Assembly (NCBI RefSeq): GCF_022843985.1
Contig: NZ_JALHMP010000002.1
Coordinates: forward strand, 1 to 64,000
Reading direction: 5' to 3'
DNA length: 64,000 nt
Source: Phreatobacter sp.
GTDB lineage: Bacteria > Pseudomonadota > Alphaproteobacteria > Rhizobiales > Phreatobacteraceae
The position numbers and the translations under genes are program-made. Shown here piece by piece: positions 24,396 through 33,484 of the stretch (positions are counted from its first letter, which is position 1; every line of letters starts with the position of its first letter). The notes under the pieces were generated by a model. It was not told the DNA's origin, did no database searches, and saw nothing but the letters and a program-made list of their open reading frames with translations.

Positions 24396-25755
24396 GCCGC
24401 GGCCACCATCCCGGCTCGGCCGCCTGTTGGCGCGCTTCGACAGCCTGACGGCGAGGACCGTTCTCGTCGTCCTTCTGGGCATCGGCATCGTCCACATCGT
24501 CAGCCTCTGGACCTACCAGATCAGCCTCGACCGCGAGGTCGCCCTGTCCAGTGACGCCCGCCTCGCCGATCGCCTCCTCGCCATCAAGCGGGCGGTGATG
24601 CGGGTCCCGCCCGAGGAACGCGAAGCGGTGGCGCACGACCTCTCGGGCGGAACCGTCGATGCCCACTGGAGCCGGGCCGAACATGCCGTCGCTGGGGGGG
24701 CCGATGCTGCCCGATGGGAGAGCCTCGGCCGGAGGCTGCGAGAAGTCCTGCCCGAACTCGCGGAGGAAGGTCTCGTCATCGGCGCCAACCGCCGCGGCGC
24801 CGACGATCCGCATCTGGCACTGATCTCGATACGCCTGCCCGACCAGAGCTGGGTCAATATCGGGCTGGTCGCCCCGCCGGTGCGATCCACCCACGCGCAT
24901 GGCGCCCTGCTCTCCACCTCGCTCATGGCGCTGGGCGCGCTCGTCGTATCGATCCTGCTTGTCGGCTGGCTGACCCGGCCGATGTCCGTCTTCGCCGAGG
25001 CGGCGAAGAGCTTCTACCGCACGAAATCGGTGATACCGCTGCCCGAGACCGGTCCCCGCGAGGTGCGGGACCTCGCCGCCGCCTTCAATGATATGCAGCG
25101 GCGGATCGCCTCCCTGATCGACGACCGGACGCAGGCCCTTGCGGCCGTTTCCCACGACCTCAAGACGCCGATCACCCGGTTGCGGTTCAGGGTGGAGGAT
25201 GTTGCCGATCCCGGCACGCGGACCGCCATCGCCGCCGATCTCGACGACATGGAGCGGATGATTGACCAGACCCTCGCCTATCTGCGCGGCGACCGGGCCG
25301 ATGAGGAGATGCGCAGCGTCGATGTCGTCGCGATCCTCCAGACCATCACCGACGAATTCGCCGATCGCGGACGCGCCATCGGCCTCGGCGGCTTGCCGGC
25401 GGCCGTCATCGCCGGGCGGCATCTCGCGCTGAAACGTGCCCTCGGGAATCTGGTTGAGAATGCCGTCAAATATGCCGGAACCGTCGACGTGGCGGTGAAT
25501 CGAGACGGCGACTGCTTCGTCGTCTCGATCCTCGACGATGGTCCCGGCATCGCGCCGGGCGATGTCGACAGGGCCATGTCGCCCTTCGTGCGGCTCGAAC
25601 CCTCGCGCAACCAGGGCACCGGCGGGTTCGGCCTCGGCTTGCCCATCGCCAAGGCGATCATCGAGGGCCATGGTGGTACGTTGAGCCTTGGGCCGCGGCC
25701 GGAGGGCGGCCTCGCCGTCACTGTTGCACTGCCCGAGGGCGGCCCGGTCTCCTGA
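24379..25755 (+). CDS. Membrane sensor histidine kinase (EnvZ-like)
   Basis: 458 residues from ATG 24379 inside the end of the regulator gene. TM1 about 24-45, periplasmic sensor about 46-170, TM2 about 175-198, HAMP about 199-250 (RPMSVFAEAAKSFYR...VRDLAAAFNDMQRRI), HisKA with His259 in AVSHDLKTPITRLRF. The catalytic domain has NLVENAVKYA (N box), DDGPGIAP (G1) and GTGGFGLGLPIAKAI (G2). It phosphorylates the cotranscribed regulator. The periplasmic part has no metal-ligand cluster that I can see. Confidence 0.93.
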   Translation: MSPVSEPRPPSRLGRLLARFDSLTARTVLVVLLGIGIVHIVSLWTYQISLDREVALSSDARLADRLLAIKRAVMRVPPEEREAVAHDLSGGTVDAHWSRAEHAVAGGADAARWESLGRRLREVLPELAEEGLVIGANRRGADDPHLALISIRLPDQSWVNIGLVAPPVRSTHAHGALLSTSLMALGALVVSILLVGWLTRPMSVFAEAAKSFYRTKSVIPLPETGPREVRDLAAAFNDMQRRIASLIDDRTQALAAVSHDLKTPITRLRFRVEDVADPGTRTAIAADLDDMERMIDQTLAYLRGDRADEEMRSVDVVAILQTITDEFADRGRAIGLGGLPAAVIAGRHLALKRALGNLVENAVKYAGTVDVAVNRDGDCFVVSILDDGPGIAPGDVDRAMSPFVRLEPSRNQGTGGFGLGLPIAKAIIEGHGGTLSLGPRPEGGLAVTVALPEGGPVS

Positions 25756-25761
25756 TACATT

Positions 25762-25768
25762 CTGTAAC
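25762..25768. promoter_or_regulatory. Candidate OmpR-type box before the efflux operon
   Basis: CTGTAAC, matching the inverted copy at 23594-23600 upstream of the regulator gene. It lies in the 57-nt gap between the kinase stop and the adaptor start and is followed by GATCGCGTCAC. Seven bases is short, so this is suggestive only. Confidence 0.25.
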
Positions 25769-25812
25769 GATCGCGTCACGCGAGGTGGCGGCCCGCCAGG
25801 TATTCGGACGGC

Positions 25813-27513
25813 ATGAAAGCCGCCGTGACGACCCGCGTTTCTCTCCTGATCCTGATCCTCGCCGCCCTGTGCCTGGCCGTCATGGTTCCCTCCGGGCCGT
25901 CCCGGGCCCACGAGGGTCATGATCATGGGGCGCCGCCCCCGCCTGTCTCCACCACCATCGCGCCGCGCGCCGATGCCTCTTCCGAGGAGTTCGAGATCGT
26001 CCTGGTGGCCCGCGACGGCCGGCTACAGGTCTTTCTCGACACATTCCGCGGCAATGAGCCGGTACAGGATGCCACGATCGAGATCGATGGGCCGGAGGGC
26101 ACCGTCAAGGCCGAGCCGGACGGCACCGGATCCTATGGCGTGGCTGCGCCCTGGATCGCGCAGCCCGGTGACTACGCTCTGGCGATCACCGTCCAGGCGA
26201 GGGGGACGGTCGACGTCCTCACGGCCTCGCTGACCATCCCCGCGCCCGTGGCGGCGTCGCCGCCTGCGGCTGGGCGCTGGGCCGCCTTCGTCGACGGGGT
26301 ACTCGCGGCGGATCTGCGCAGCCGAGCCGCCGAAGGAGGCATGGCGGTCTACGGCGCCCTCGCCATCGCCTTTGCTACCGGCTTCTGCGCGGCGCTTCTG
26401 CTGCGCCGCCGCCCTGCTGCCGCTGCCGTTCTCCTTGCTTTCGCTCTGGTTGCCTCGGACGGCGCCCGGGCTGCTCCGCCATCCGGAGCCGCCCCGGGAC
26501 CAGCCGCCGCCGTGGCCGCGCGCGACATCGCCCAGCGCTTTCCCGACGGTGCACTCTTCGTGCCGAAGGCGACGCAGCGCATCCTGGCGATCCGCACGCT
26601 CTTCACCGAGGAGCGCACCTATCCGCGCAGCGTCGAACTGCCCGGTCGCGTCATTCCTGATCCGAACCGCGCCGGCTATGTCCAGGCTTCCGTCGCCGGT
26701 CGCCTCGCGCCGCCGCCAGGCGGCTTCCCGCGCCTCGGTGCGCGCGTCACCGCCGGTGACGTCCTCGCTCTCGTCCAGCCGGCCATCAACGCCACCGACG
26801 CCACCACGCAGCAATTGCAGGCGCGCGAACTCGAACAGCAGATGACCCTCGTGGAGCGGCGCCTGGAGCGGTTGAGGCAGATCCAGTCGGTGGTGGCGCG
26901 GGCCCAGATCGAGGATGCGGAGCTTGAACTGGCGGGTCTTCGCCTGCGCCGTGCCAATCTCGACCGCGCGCCGCGGGAACCGGAGCGCCTCGTCGCCCCC
27001 GTCAGCGGTGTCGTCGCTTCGGTTCAGGCAATCGCCGGGCAGATCGCCGATCCCGGCACGGCGATCTATCTCATCATCGATCCCGACGCCCTGTGGGTCG
27101 AGGCGCTCTCCTTCGAAGTGCGCGCCCTGGCCGCGGAGGCCTCCGGCCGGCTGGCGGAGGGCGGCGCGCTCAGCCTCGTCTATCGCGGCAGCGGCCTCGC
27201 CGATCGCAATCAGGCCGTCCCCATCCAGTTCGGCATCGAGGGTAAGGCGGGCGCCCTGCGTCCCGGCCAGTTGCTCACCGTCCTCGCGCGCTCCACCGAG
27301 GAGCGTCGTGGCATCGCCCTGCCGCGCACCGCTGTCGTGCGCGGCGCCAACGGCCAGTCCATCGTCTATGCCCATACCAATGCCGAGCGCTTCGTGCCGC
27401 TCGAAATCCGCGTCGAGCCGCTGGATGGCGACCGGGTTCTCGCCGTCTCCGGGGTCGAGCCTGGCCGGCGCATCGTCGTCCAGGGCGCCGAACTCCTGAA
27501 CCAGGTTCGCTAG
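25813..27513 (+). CDS. Heavy-metal RND efflux adaptor (MFP) with fused membrane-anchored N-terminal domain
   Basis: 566 residues, far longer than usual CusB/CzcB adaptors. Residues 1-32 look like a signal peptide; HEGHDHG at 33-39 is a metal-binding-like stretch. An Ig-like beta domain spans about 57-143. Two hydrophobic segments follow (178-197 and 201-219) with a second cleavage-like ARAAPPSGAA. The classical adaptor begins near 248: LFVPKATQRILAIRT, barrel-sandwich halves (YVQASVAGRLAPP, LVAPVSGVVASVQAI) around a coiled coil at about 330-385, then beta barrel and proximal domain. It delivers substrate to the RND pump 8 nt downstream. The architecture looks like a fusion of a periplasmic protein with an adaptor. 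Confidence 0.85.
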   Translation: MKAAVTTRVSLLILILAALCLAVMVPSGPSRAHEGHDHGAPPPPVSTTIAPRADASSEEFEIVLVARDGRLQVFLDTFRGNEPVQDATIEIDGPEGTVKAEPDGTGSYGVAAPWIAQPGDYALAITVQARGTVDVLTASLTIPAPVAASPPAAGRWAAFVDGVLAADLRSRAAEGGMAVYGALAIAFATGFCAALLLRRRPAAAAVLLAFALVASDGARAAPPSGAAPGPAAAVAARDIAQRFPDGALFVPKATQRILAIRTLFTEERTYPRSVELPGRVIPDPNRAGYVQASVAGRLAPPPGGFPRLGARVTAGDVLALVQPAINATDATTQQLQARELEQQMTLVERRLERLRQIQSVVARAQIEDAELELAGLRLRRANLDRAPREPERLVAPVSGVVASVQAIAGQIADPGTAIYLIIDPDALWVEALSFEVRALAAEASGRLAEGGALSLVYRGSGLADRNQAVPIQFGIEGKAGALRPGQLLTVLARSTEERRGIALPRTAVVRGANGQSIVYAHTNAERFVPLEIRVEPLDGDRVLAVSGVEPGRRIVVQGAELLNQVR

Positions 27514-27521
27514 GGCGCGCC

Positions 27522-30500
27522 ATGTTCAACGCCCTCGTCACCCAGTCCCTGAAAAACCGGCTCTTCGTCCTCGCCGTCGCGGCGATGCTGGTGATCTATG
27601 GCGCCTTCACCGCGTCGCGCCTCCCCGTCGACGTGTTCCCGGACCTCAACCGCCCGACGGTCACGATCATGACGGAGGCGGACGGTCTCGCTCCCCCCGA
27701 GGTCGAGCAGCTCGTCACCTATCCGATCGAGACGCAGATGAACGGGTTGCCGGGCGTCTCGCGCGTGCGCTCGACCTCGGGGATCGGCCTGTCCATCGTC
27801 TATGTCGAATTCGACTGGGGAACGGAGATCTTTCGCAACCGACAGCAGATCGCCGAGAGACTGTCGCTGATCCAGCCGCAACTGCCGACGGGCGTCGTGC
27901 CGCAGATGGGCCCGATCAACTCGATCATGGGTCAGATCATGCTCGTGGCGGTCACCGGGCCGGACACTGTCGCGCCGATGGACCTGCGGGAACTCGCCGA
28001 CTTCACCGTCCGGCCGCGGCTCCTCGCCATTCCCGGCGTCGCCCAGGTCATCCCCATCGGCGGCGAGGTCCGGCAGTTCCGCGTCGCGCCGAATGCCGCC
28101 GCCATGCGCGCTTTCGGGATCGGCCTCGAACAGGTCGAGCGCGCGCTCGGCCAGTTCGGGACCAATACCGGCGGCGGCTTCGCAGACCAGTACGGCCGCG
28201 AGTTCCTTATCCGCAACATCGGGCGCAGCCGCAGCCTCGAGGATCTGCGGGGCGTCGTTGTCGCGAGCGTCTCCGGCCAGCCCGTCCGGCTCGGCCAGGT
28301 CGCCGAGGTCGGCTATGCCGCACGGGTGAAGCGGGGCGAGGCGGGCTATCAGGGACGTCCGGCCGTCATCGTATCAATCGAGAAACAGCCGGGCATCGAT
28401 ACGATCCGCCTCACCGCGACCATCGAGCAGGCGCTTCGGGAGATCACAGCGACCCTGCCGAACGGCATCCGGGCTGATCAGGTGCTGTTCCGCCAGGCGA
28501 CCTTCATCCAGACCTCCATCGACAACGTCATGAAGGTCCTCGTCGAGGCGATCATCGTCGTCGCCATCGTCCTCTTCGTCTTTCTGTTGAACGTGCGGAC
28601 GACGGTCATCTCGCTCACCGCCATTCCCGTCTCCATCCTGATGACCGCCATCGTCTTCCAGCTGATGGGTCTGTCGATCAACACCATGACCCTCGGGGGC
28701 CTCGCGATCGCCATCGGCGAACTCGTCGACGATGCGGTCGTCGATATGGAGAACATCCTGCGGCGGCTGCGTGAGAATCGCGAGGCTGGGAATCCACGCT
28801 CCGCTTTCGCCGTGGTCGTCGCGGCGAGCCAGGAGGTCCGGTCCGGGATCGTCTACGCGACCATGGTCATCGTCCTCGTCTTCGTTCCGCTCTTTGCGCT
28901 GACCGGCATAGAGGGGCGGCTGTTTGCGCCGCTCGGACTGGCCTACATCATCTCGATCCTGTCCAGCCTGATCGTCGCGGTGACCCTCACGCCCGTCATG
29001 GCCTTTTATCTCCTGCCCGGCATGCGCAGGCTCGATGCGCGCGAGAGCTGGCTGATCCGCCGCCTGAAGGCCGGCAACGCGGCGCTGCTTGCCATGGCCT
29101 TCGGCCGGCCACGCCTGCTGATCGCAAGCGTCCTCGCGGCCGTCCTCGGCGCCGGGGCCCTGGCGTCCCAGTTGCCGCGCGCGTTCCTGCCGCCCTTCAA
29201 CGAGGGCACGCTGACCATCAACATGCTCTTCAACCCCGGCATATCGCTGGCCGAAAGCCATCGCGTCGGCCTCATCGCCGAGCGCTTGATCCTCGAGGTT
29301 CCGGAGGTCGAGCGGGTGGGGCGGCGCACCGGGCGCGCCGAACTCGACGAGCATGCGGAGGGCGTCCATGCGTCGGAGGTCGAGGTCGCCCTGAAACCCG
29401 GCCGGCCGAAGGACGTCATCATCGCGGATATCCGCTCCCGGCTCGCCGTCCTGCCGGTGGCGACCAATATCGGCCAGCCGATCTCCCATCGGCTCGACCA
29501 CATGCTGTCCGGCGTACGGGCACAGATCGCCCTGAAGATTTTTGGCGAGGACCTCGACACCCTGCGCGCGCTGGCCGAGGACATGAGGCAGAAACTGGCC
29601 GCCATTCCCGGCATCGTCGATCTCCAGGTCGAACGGCAGGTGCGCGTGCCGCAGCTTGAGATCATCGTCGATTACCGCCGTGCGGCGCTGTTCGGAATCC
29701 AGCCGGCAGCGGTCACCGAGCAGCTCGAGCGTCTCTCCAACGGTCGCGTAGTGTCGCGCATCGTCGACGGCAACCGCCGCTTCGATGTCGTGCTGCGGCT
29801 CGACGATGTCGAGCGTACCACCCAGGGCCTGGCCGACCTGCTGATCCAGACACCGGCGGGCTGGGTTCCGGTCCGCCAGTTTGCCGATGTCGTGGAAACC
29901 GACGGTCCGAACCAGATCCTGCGCGAGAACGGGCGTCGCCGGGTGGTGGTCCTCGCCAATGCCGACGGAGGTGCCGACATGGCCGTCGTGATCGCGAGGG
30001 TGCGCGAGGCCATTGCCGCTACAACTCTTCCTCCCGGCTTCTTCGCCAGTCTGGAAGGAACGTTCCAGGCGCAGGAAGACTCGGTGAGGACCATCGGCCT
30101 GCTCTCGCTCGTCTCCTTCGCGATGATCTTCGCCATTCTCTTCGCGCGCTACCGCTCGGTGGTGTTCGTCGCCATCATCATGACCAGCGTCCCGCTGGCG
30201 CTGATCGGCTCGGTGGTGGCCCTGTGGATCGCCGGCCAGCCACTGTCCGTGGCTTCGATGATCGGCTTCATCACCCTGACCGGGATCGCCACGCGGAACG
30301 GCATCCTGAAGATCAGCCACACGATCAACCTGGCGATCCACGAGGGCATGCCCTTCGGACGCGACCTCATCGTGCGCGGCAGCCTCGAACGGCTGACGCC
30401 CGTCCTGATGACGGCGCTCTCCGCCGGTGTCGCTTTGATCCCGCTGATGATCGACCCGACCGCACCGGGCAAGGAGATCCTTCATCCCGTGGCGGTGACC

Positions 30501-30659
30501 ATCTTCGGCGGCCTCGTCAGCGCCACCCTGCTCGACACGCTTCTCACCCCGACCCTGTTCCTGCGCTACGGTCGTCCGTCGCTGGAGCGGCTTGTCGCCG
30601 AAGCCAGGAGCGCGAAGGACGAGACAGCAACCCGCCACCAGGCCCCCGTGGCCTTCTAG
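27522..30659 (+). CDS. Heavy-metal RND efflux permease (CusA/CzcA family)
   Basis: 1045 residues. Twelve-helix RND layout: TM1 at 11-30, a large periplasmic loop with TYPIETQMNGLPGVSRVRS, TM2-6 about 335-530, the second loop, then TM7-12 after about 855. Helix 4 carries GELVDDAVVDMENI, the acidic proton-relay signature of the heavy-metal branch. It exchanges protons for metal ions and works with the adaptor and an outer-membrane channel not present here. Cu/Ag, Zn/Co/Cd or Ni cannot be settled; the downstream DUF305 protein mildly favours copper. Confidence 0.93.
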   Translation: MFNALVTQSLKNRLFVLAVAAMLVIYGAFTASRLPVDVFPDLNRPTVTIMTEADGLAPPEVEQLVTYPIETQMNGLPGVSRVRSTSGIGLSIVYVEFDWGTEIFRNRQQIAERLSLIQPQLPTGVVPQMGPINSIMGQIMLVAVTGPDTVAPMDLRELADFTVRPRLLAIPGVAQVIPIGGEVRQFRVAPNAAAMRAFGIGLEQVERALGQFGTNTGGGFADQYGREFLIRNIGRSRSLEDLRGVVVASVSGQPVRLGQVAEVGYAARVKRGEAGYQGRPAVIVSIEKQPGIDTIRLTATIEQALREITATLPNGIRADQVLFRQATFIQTSIDNVMKVLVEAIIVVAIVLFVFLLNVRTTVISLTAIPVSILMTAIVFQLMGLSINTMTLGGLAIAIGELVDDAVVDMENILRRLRENREAGNPRSAFAVVVAASQEVRSGIVYATMVIVLVFVPLFALTGIEGRLFAPLGLAYIISILSSLIVAVTLTPVMAFYLLPGMRRLDARESWLIRRLKAGNAALLAMAFGRPRLLIASVLAAVLGAGALASQLPRAFLPPFNEGTLTINMLFNPGISLAESHRVGLIAERLILEVPEVERVGRRTGRAELDEHAEGVHASEVEVALKPGRPKDVIIADIRSRLAVLPVATNIGQPISHRLDHMLSGVRAQIALKIFGEDLDTLRALAEDMRQKLAAIPGIVDLQVERQVRVPQLEIIVDYRRAALFGIQPAAVTEQLERLSNGRVVSRIVDGNRRFDVVLRLDDVERTTQGLADLLIQTPAGWVPVRQFADVVETDGPNQILRENGRRRVVVLANADGGADMAVVIARVREAIAATTLPPGFFASLEGTFQAQEDSVRTIGLLSLVSFAMIFAILFARYRSVVFVAIIMTSVPLALIGSVVALWIAGQPLSVASMIGFITLTGIATRNGILKISHTINLAIHEGMPFGRDLIVRGSLERLTPVLMTALSAGVALIPLMIDPTAPGKEILHPVAVTIFGGLVSATLLDTLLTPTLFLRYGRPSLERLVAEARSAKDETATRHQAPVAF

Positions 30660-30680
30660 GCCCACCCGAGGAGACGACAC

Positions 30681-31052
30681 ATGCCCCAATGGATCGCTGC
30701 CGCCCTGGCCTTGATGCTCACCGTCGGGGCGGCCCTGGCCCATGAGCCTCGCCCGGGCCCCAACGGCGGCAAGCTCGTTGATGCCGGCACCCGCTATCAT
30801 GCCGAACTCGTGACGACCGGCACGACCGAGGTGGTGGTCCACATGAGCGATGCCAACGACCGGCCGATCCCGTCCGACGGCTTCCGCGCCAACGCCATTC
30901 TGGTGGTGAACGGACAGACCATCCGCTTTCCGCTCCAGCCCGCCGGTGGCTCGCGTCTGGTCGGAATCGCGCCGGTTCCTGTGCCCGCCGGCGCGCGCGG
31001 CGCAGTCCAGATCACCTCCCCGCAGGGTGCGACGGCCCAGGCGCGATTCTAG
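30681..31052 (+). CDS. Small secreted protein of the metal-efflux operon
   Basis: 123 residues. Signal peptide 1-20 ends ALAHE. The mature protein starts HEPRPGPNGGKLVDAGTRYH and then shows alternating beta-strand patterns (HAELVTTGTTEVVVHMSD, NAILVVNGQTIRFPLQP), suggesting an Ig-like or cupredoxin-like sandwich. The amino-terminal His and GPNGGKLVDAG phrase are typical of small periplasmic proteins beside CusA/CzcA pumps. It follows the permease by 21 nt, so it probably binds or hands over metal. Exact function unknown. Confidence 0.7.
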   Translation: MPQWIAAALALMLTVGAALAHEPRPGPNGGKLVDAGTRYHAELVTTGTTEVVVHMSDANDRPIPSDGFRANAILVVNGQTIRFPLQPAGGSRLVGIAPVPVPAGARGAVQITSPQGATAQARF

Positions 31053-31103
31053 GTCCTCCGCCGTGACTTTCCTGCATTTTCAGCCGCGAAAGGGTATTCC
31101 GCC

Positions 31104-31529
31104 ATGTTGAGATCCGTTATCGCCCCCAGTGTCGCCACTTTCGCCCTCCTCGGGGCGATGAGCCTCGCGGGCGCCCAGCACCAAGGCCACGGCCACGGCC
31201 AGCATCACGGCACGACGGTGCCCGCGCCACATCAGCATGGTGCTGCGCCGTCCGCGTCGTCGGCAGGGGACCCGCCCTCTGTCGCCGCCTTCAAGGCCGC
31301 CAACGACCGGATGCATCGCGACATGGACATCCCCTTCTCGGGCCATGCCGATATCGATTTCGTCCGCGGTATGATCCCGCACCATCAGGGCGCCATCGAC
31401 ATGGCCAAGATCGTGCTCGAACACGGCAAGGATGAACAGGTCCGCAAATGGGCTGCCGACATCATTCGCGAGCAGGAGCGCGAGATCGCCGAGATGCGGG
31501 CTTGGCTTGTCCGGCATGGACAGCGGTAG
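31104..31529 (+). CDS. DUF305 (CopM-like) periplasmic protein
   Basis: 141 residues. Signal peptide 1-24 ends LAGAQ. A histidine-rich linker (HQGHGHGQHHG, then HQHG) precedes the DUF305 helical domain, with DFVRGMIPHHQGAIDMAKIVLEHGKDEQVRKWA and EIAEMRAWL. HHQGAIDMA is the family signature; CopM relatives bind copper or silver in the periplasm. Last gene of the metal operon, 51 nt after the small secreted protein and convergent with the TRAP genes. Confidence 0.88.
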   Translation: MLRSVIAPSVATFALLGAMSLAGAQHQGHGHGQHHGTTVPAPHQHGAAPSASSAGDPPSVAAFKAANDRMHRDMDIPFSGHADIDFVRGMIPHHQGAIDMAKIVLEHGKDEQVRKWAADIIREQEREIAEMRAWLVRHGQR

Positions 31530-31609
31530 GGCGGGGCAGCTCCACCTTGGTTCTCGCAGCAGTCACTGTGTCGGAAAGATGGGCCGCGCGCCCGGGCTGG
31601 AGCGGTCAT

Positions 31610-31674
31610 GCGCCACAGCCTGTCATTGCCGGCTGACATGGGAGAGCCAAGCATGGCCATGGCGCCACAGCCTG
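31610..31674. repeat. 13-bp direct repeat in a convergent intergenic gap
   Basis: GCGCCACAGCCTG occurs at 31610-31622 and 31662-31674. Between them TGTCA (31621-31625) and TGACA (31634-31638) can pair. The 149-nt gap separates the DUF305 gene from the convergent dctM-like gene. No function is apparent. Confidence 0.4.
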
Positions 31675-31678
31675 ACGG

Positions 31679-32962
31679 TCACCGCGCGAACATCATGTTG
31701 GGAATCCACAGCACCAGGGCGGGCATGAACACCAGGAGCAGGGTAATGCCGCAGACCGCGGCGAAAAAGGGCAGGGATTCGCGGGTATATTCCGCAATCG
31801 ACACTTTCAGGATGGTGCAGACGGCGAACATCGCGGCGCCGACCGGCGGCGTGAAATTCCCGATCGTCGCCGCGATGATGAAGACGATGCCGAAATGGAC
31901 GGGATCGCCGCCCAGGCTCAGGATCAGCGGCAGGAAGATCGGTGTGAGCATGACGATCAGGATCGCCCCGTCGATGACGAAACCCGCCACGACGACGAGC
32001 AGGACGATGATGACCATGACCGTCTCAAGGTCGCGGCTGATCCCCAGCACCCAGCGCGAGATCGTGTCCGGCACCTGCTCGTAGACGATCCCATAGCTGA
32101 AGATGGCGGCGAGCGAGAGCAGGAACATGACCGCGCCGACATCCCTCAGGCTCATCTCCAGCCCTTCGATGAAGCCGGCACGCGTGAGCGCGCGGTGGGC
32201 GAAAACGCCGACGCCGACGGCATAGACCACGGCGAAGGCGCCGACCTCGGATGGCGTGAAGACGCCCCAGCGCAGGCCGAGGAGGAGGAAGACCGGGAAG
32301 AGGATCGCCCAGATGCTGGCGCGGAACGCGCTGGCGATCTGGCCAATCGTCGGCCGCTTGGACAGTTCGGCGTCATAGCCCCGCCGGCGCGCCACCACCC
32401 AGATGACCGCCGCCATGGCCGCCCACAGCAGGAAAGCCGGCACGAAGCCGGCGGCGAAAAGCCGGCCGATGGAGACCTGACCCACGGTGCCGTAGAGGAT
32501 CATACCGATTCCGGGCGGGATCACCGGCGTCAGCAGAGACGAGAAGGAGATGATGCCTGCGACGAAGCCCTTCGACATGCCCCGGCGGATCATGTTGGGG
32601 CCAAGCATCCGCGCCGACATGGCGGCGTCGGCGATCGCCGATCCGGAGACGCCGCCCATCAGGCCGGAGAGGGCGAGGTCGACCTGGGCGAGACCGCCCT
32701 TCAGCCGCCCGACCAGGACGGTGGCGAGCTGGATCATCCGTTCGGTGATGGCAGCCTGGTTGAGGAAATTGCCCGCCATGATGAAGAGCGGGATCGCGAG
32801 CAGGGCAAAATTCTGTGTCTGCGAGACCGTCAGCTGGACCGGGACGGTGAAGGGGATGTCAGGGTTCAGAACAAAGAAGATGGCGCCCGAGATGCCGAGC
32901 GCGAAGGCGACGGGCACGCCGATGAGCGTGAGCACGACGAAGACGATGAAGACGGTCAGCAT
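31679..32962 (-). CDS. TRAP transporter large permease (DctM-like)
   Basis: 427 residues of almost continuous membrane helices. Characteristic TRAP-M stretches: FVVLTLIGVPVAFALGISG, AIPLFIMAGNFLNQA, GLMGGVSGSAIADAAMSARMLGPNMIRRGMS, PPGIGMILYG and the late GNFTPPVGAAMFAVC. With the small subunit it couples sodium-driven uptake to a periplasmic receptor. Start ATG is 9 nt after the DctQ stop. It is the last gene of the minus-strand operon SDR-Ldh-DctP-DctQ-DctM. Confidence 0.95.
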   Translation of the reverse strand: MLTVFIVFVVLTLIGVPVAFALGISGAIFFVLNPDIPFTVPVQLTVSQTQNFALLAIPLFIMAGNFLNQAAITERMIQLATVLVGRLKGGLAQVDLALSGLMGGVSGSAIADAAMSARMLGPNMIRRGMSKGFVAGIISFSSLLTPVIPPGIGMILYGTVGQVSIGRLFAAGFVPAFLLWAAMAAVIWVVARRRGYDAELSKRPTIGQIASAFRASIWAILFPVFLLLGLRWGVFTPSEVGAFAVVYAVGVGVFAHRALTRAGFIEGLEMSLRDVGAVMFLLSLAAIFSYGIVYEQVPDTISRWVLGISRDLETVMVIIVLLVVVAGFVIDGAILIVMLTPIFLPLILSLGGDPVHFGIVFIIAATIGNFTPPVGAAMFAVCTILKVSIAEYTRESLPFFAAVCGITLLLVFMPALVLWIPNMMFAR

Positions 32963-32971
32963 CGCCCGGCC

Positions 32972-33457
32972 TCACTGCTCAGCGGCGGGTTGGGGAGGGG
33001 GGCCGATCAGGTCGCGCAGCTTGAGCACCGAGGTCAGGAACATCAGGGCGCAGCCGACCGGCAGGCTGAGCGTGACGATGGAATAGCTGACGTTCGGAAG
33101 CCCCTGGAAGGTTCGGGCACGGCTGATCCAGGCCAGCCACAGCCCCGCCACCACGATGAAGGCTAGGAACGCCAGCACGATCAGGTGATTGACGATCACC
33201 ATGGCGCGCCGTGCCGAGGGCGACAGTCGGTCGAGCAGCAGCCCGACCGACATCAGGGCATTGTTGCGCCAGGCGATGTCGGCGCTCAGGAAACAGGCCC
33301 AGGCGAAAAGCGCCGTGGCCATGTCGCCCGACCAGTTCAGCGGATAGCCGGCCAGCCGGCCGACGCCGCCCGCGAAGATGAGCACCACCATCAGCACGAG
33401 GAAGCTTCCGGCGATCACGGCCTCGACCCGGCCGAGATGGCGATGGAAGGATCGCAT
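32972..33457 (-). CDS. TRAP transporter small permease (DctQ-like)
   Basis: 161 residues, four helices at about 14-36, 46-66, 88-110 and 128-150. LVLMVVLIFAGGVGRL and WSGDMATALFAWACFLSADIAWRNNALMSVGLL match the DctQ signature. GGGGAAACG lies before the ATG. Standard partner of DctM. The receptor gene ends 27 nt upstream. Confidence 0.93.
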   Translation of the reverse strand: MRSFHRHLGRVEAVIAGSFLVLMVVLIFAGGVGRLAGYPLNWSGDMATALFAWACFLSADIAWRNNALMSVGLLLDRLSPSARRAMVIVNHLIVLAFLAFIVVAGLWLAWISRARTFQGLPNVSYSIVTLSLPVGCALMFLTSVLKLRDLIGPPPQPAAEQ

Positions 33458-33484
33458 GGTCGTTTCCCCGTGCTGGCTGTGTGG

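Noticed and set aside
24370-25926. 518-codon minus-strand frame
   Set aside because: Antisense to the histidine kinase; Gly/Asp/Arg-rich shadow.
28374-30842. 822-codon open frame on the minus strand
   Set aside because: Lies antisense to the RND permease; composition is the charged, His/Asp/Arg-rich pattern produced by reading GC-rich genes backwards, with no family motif.
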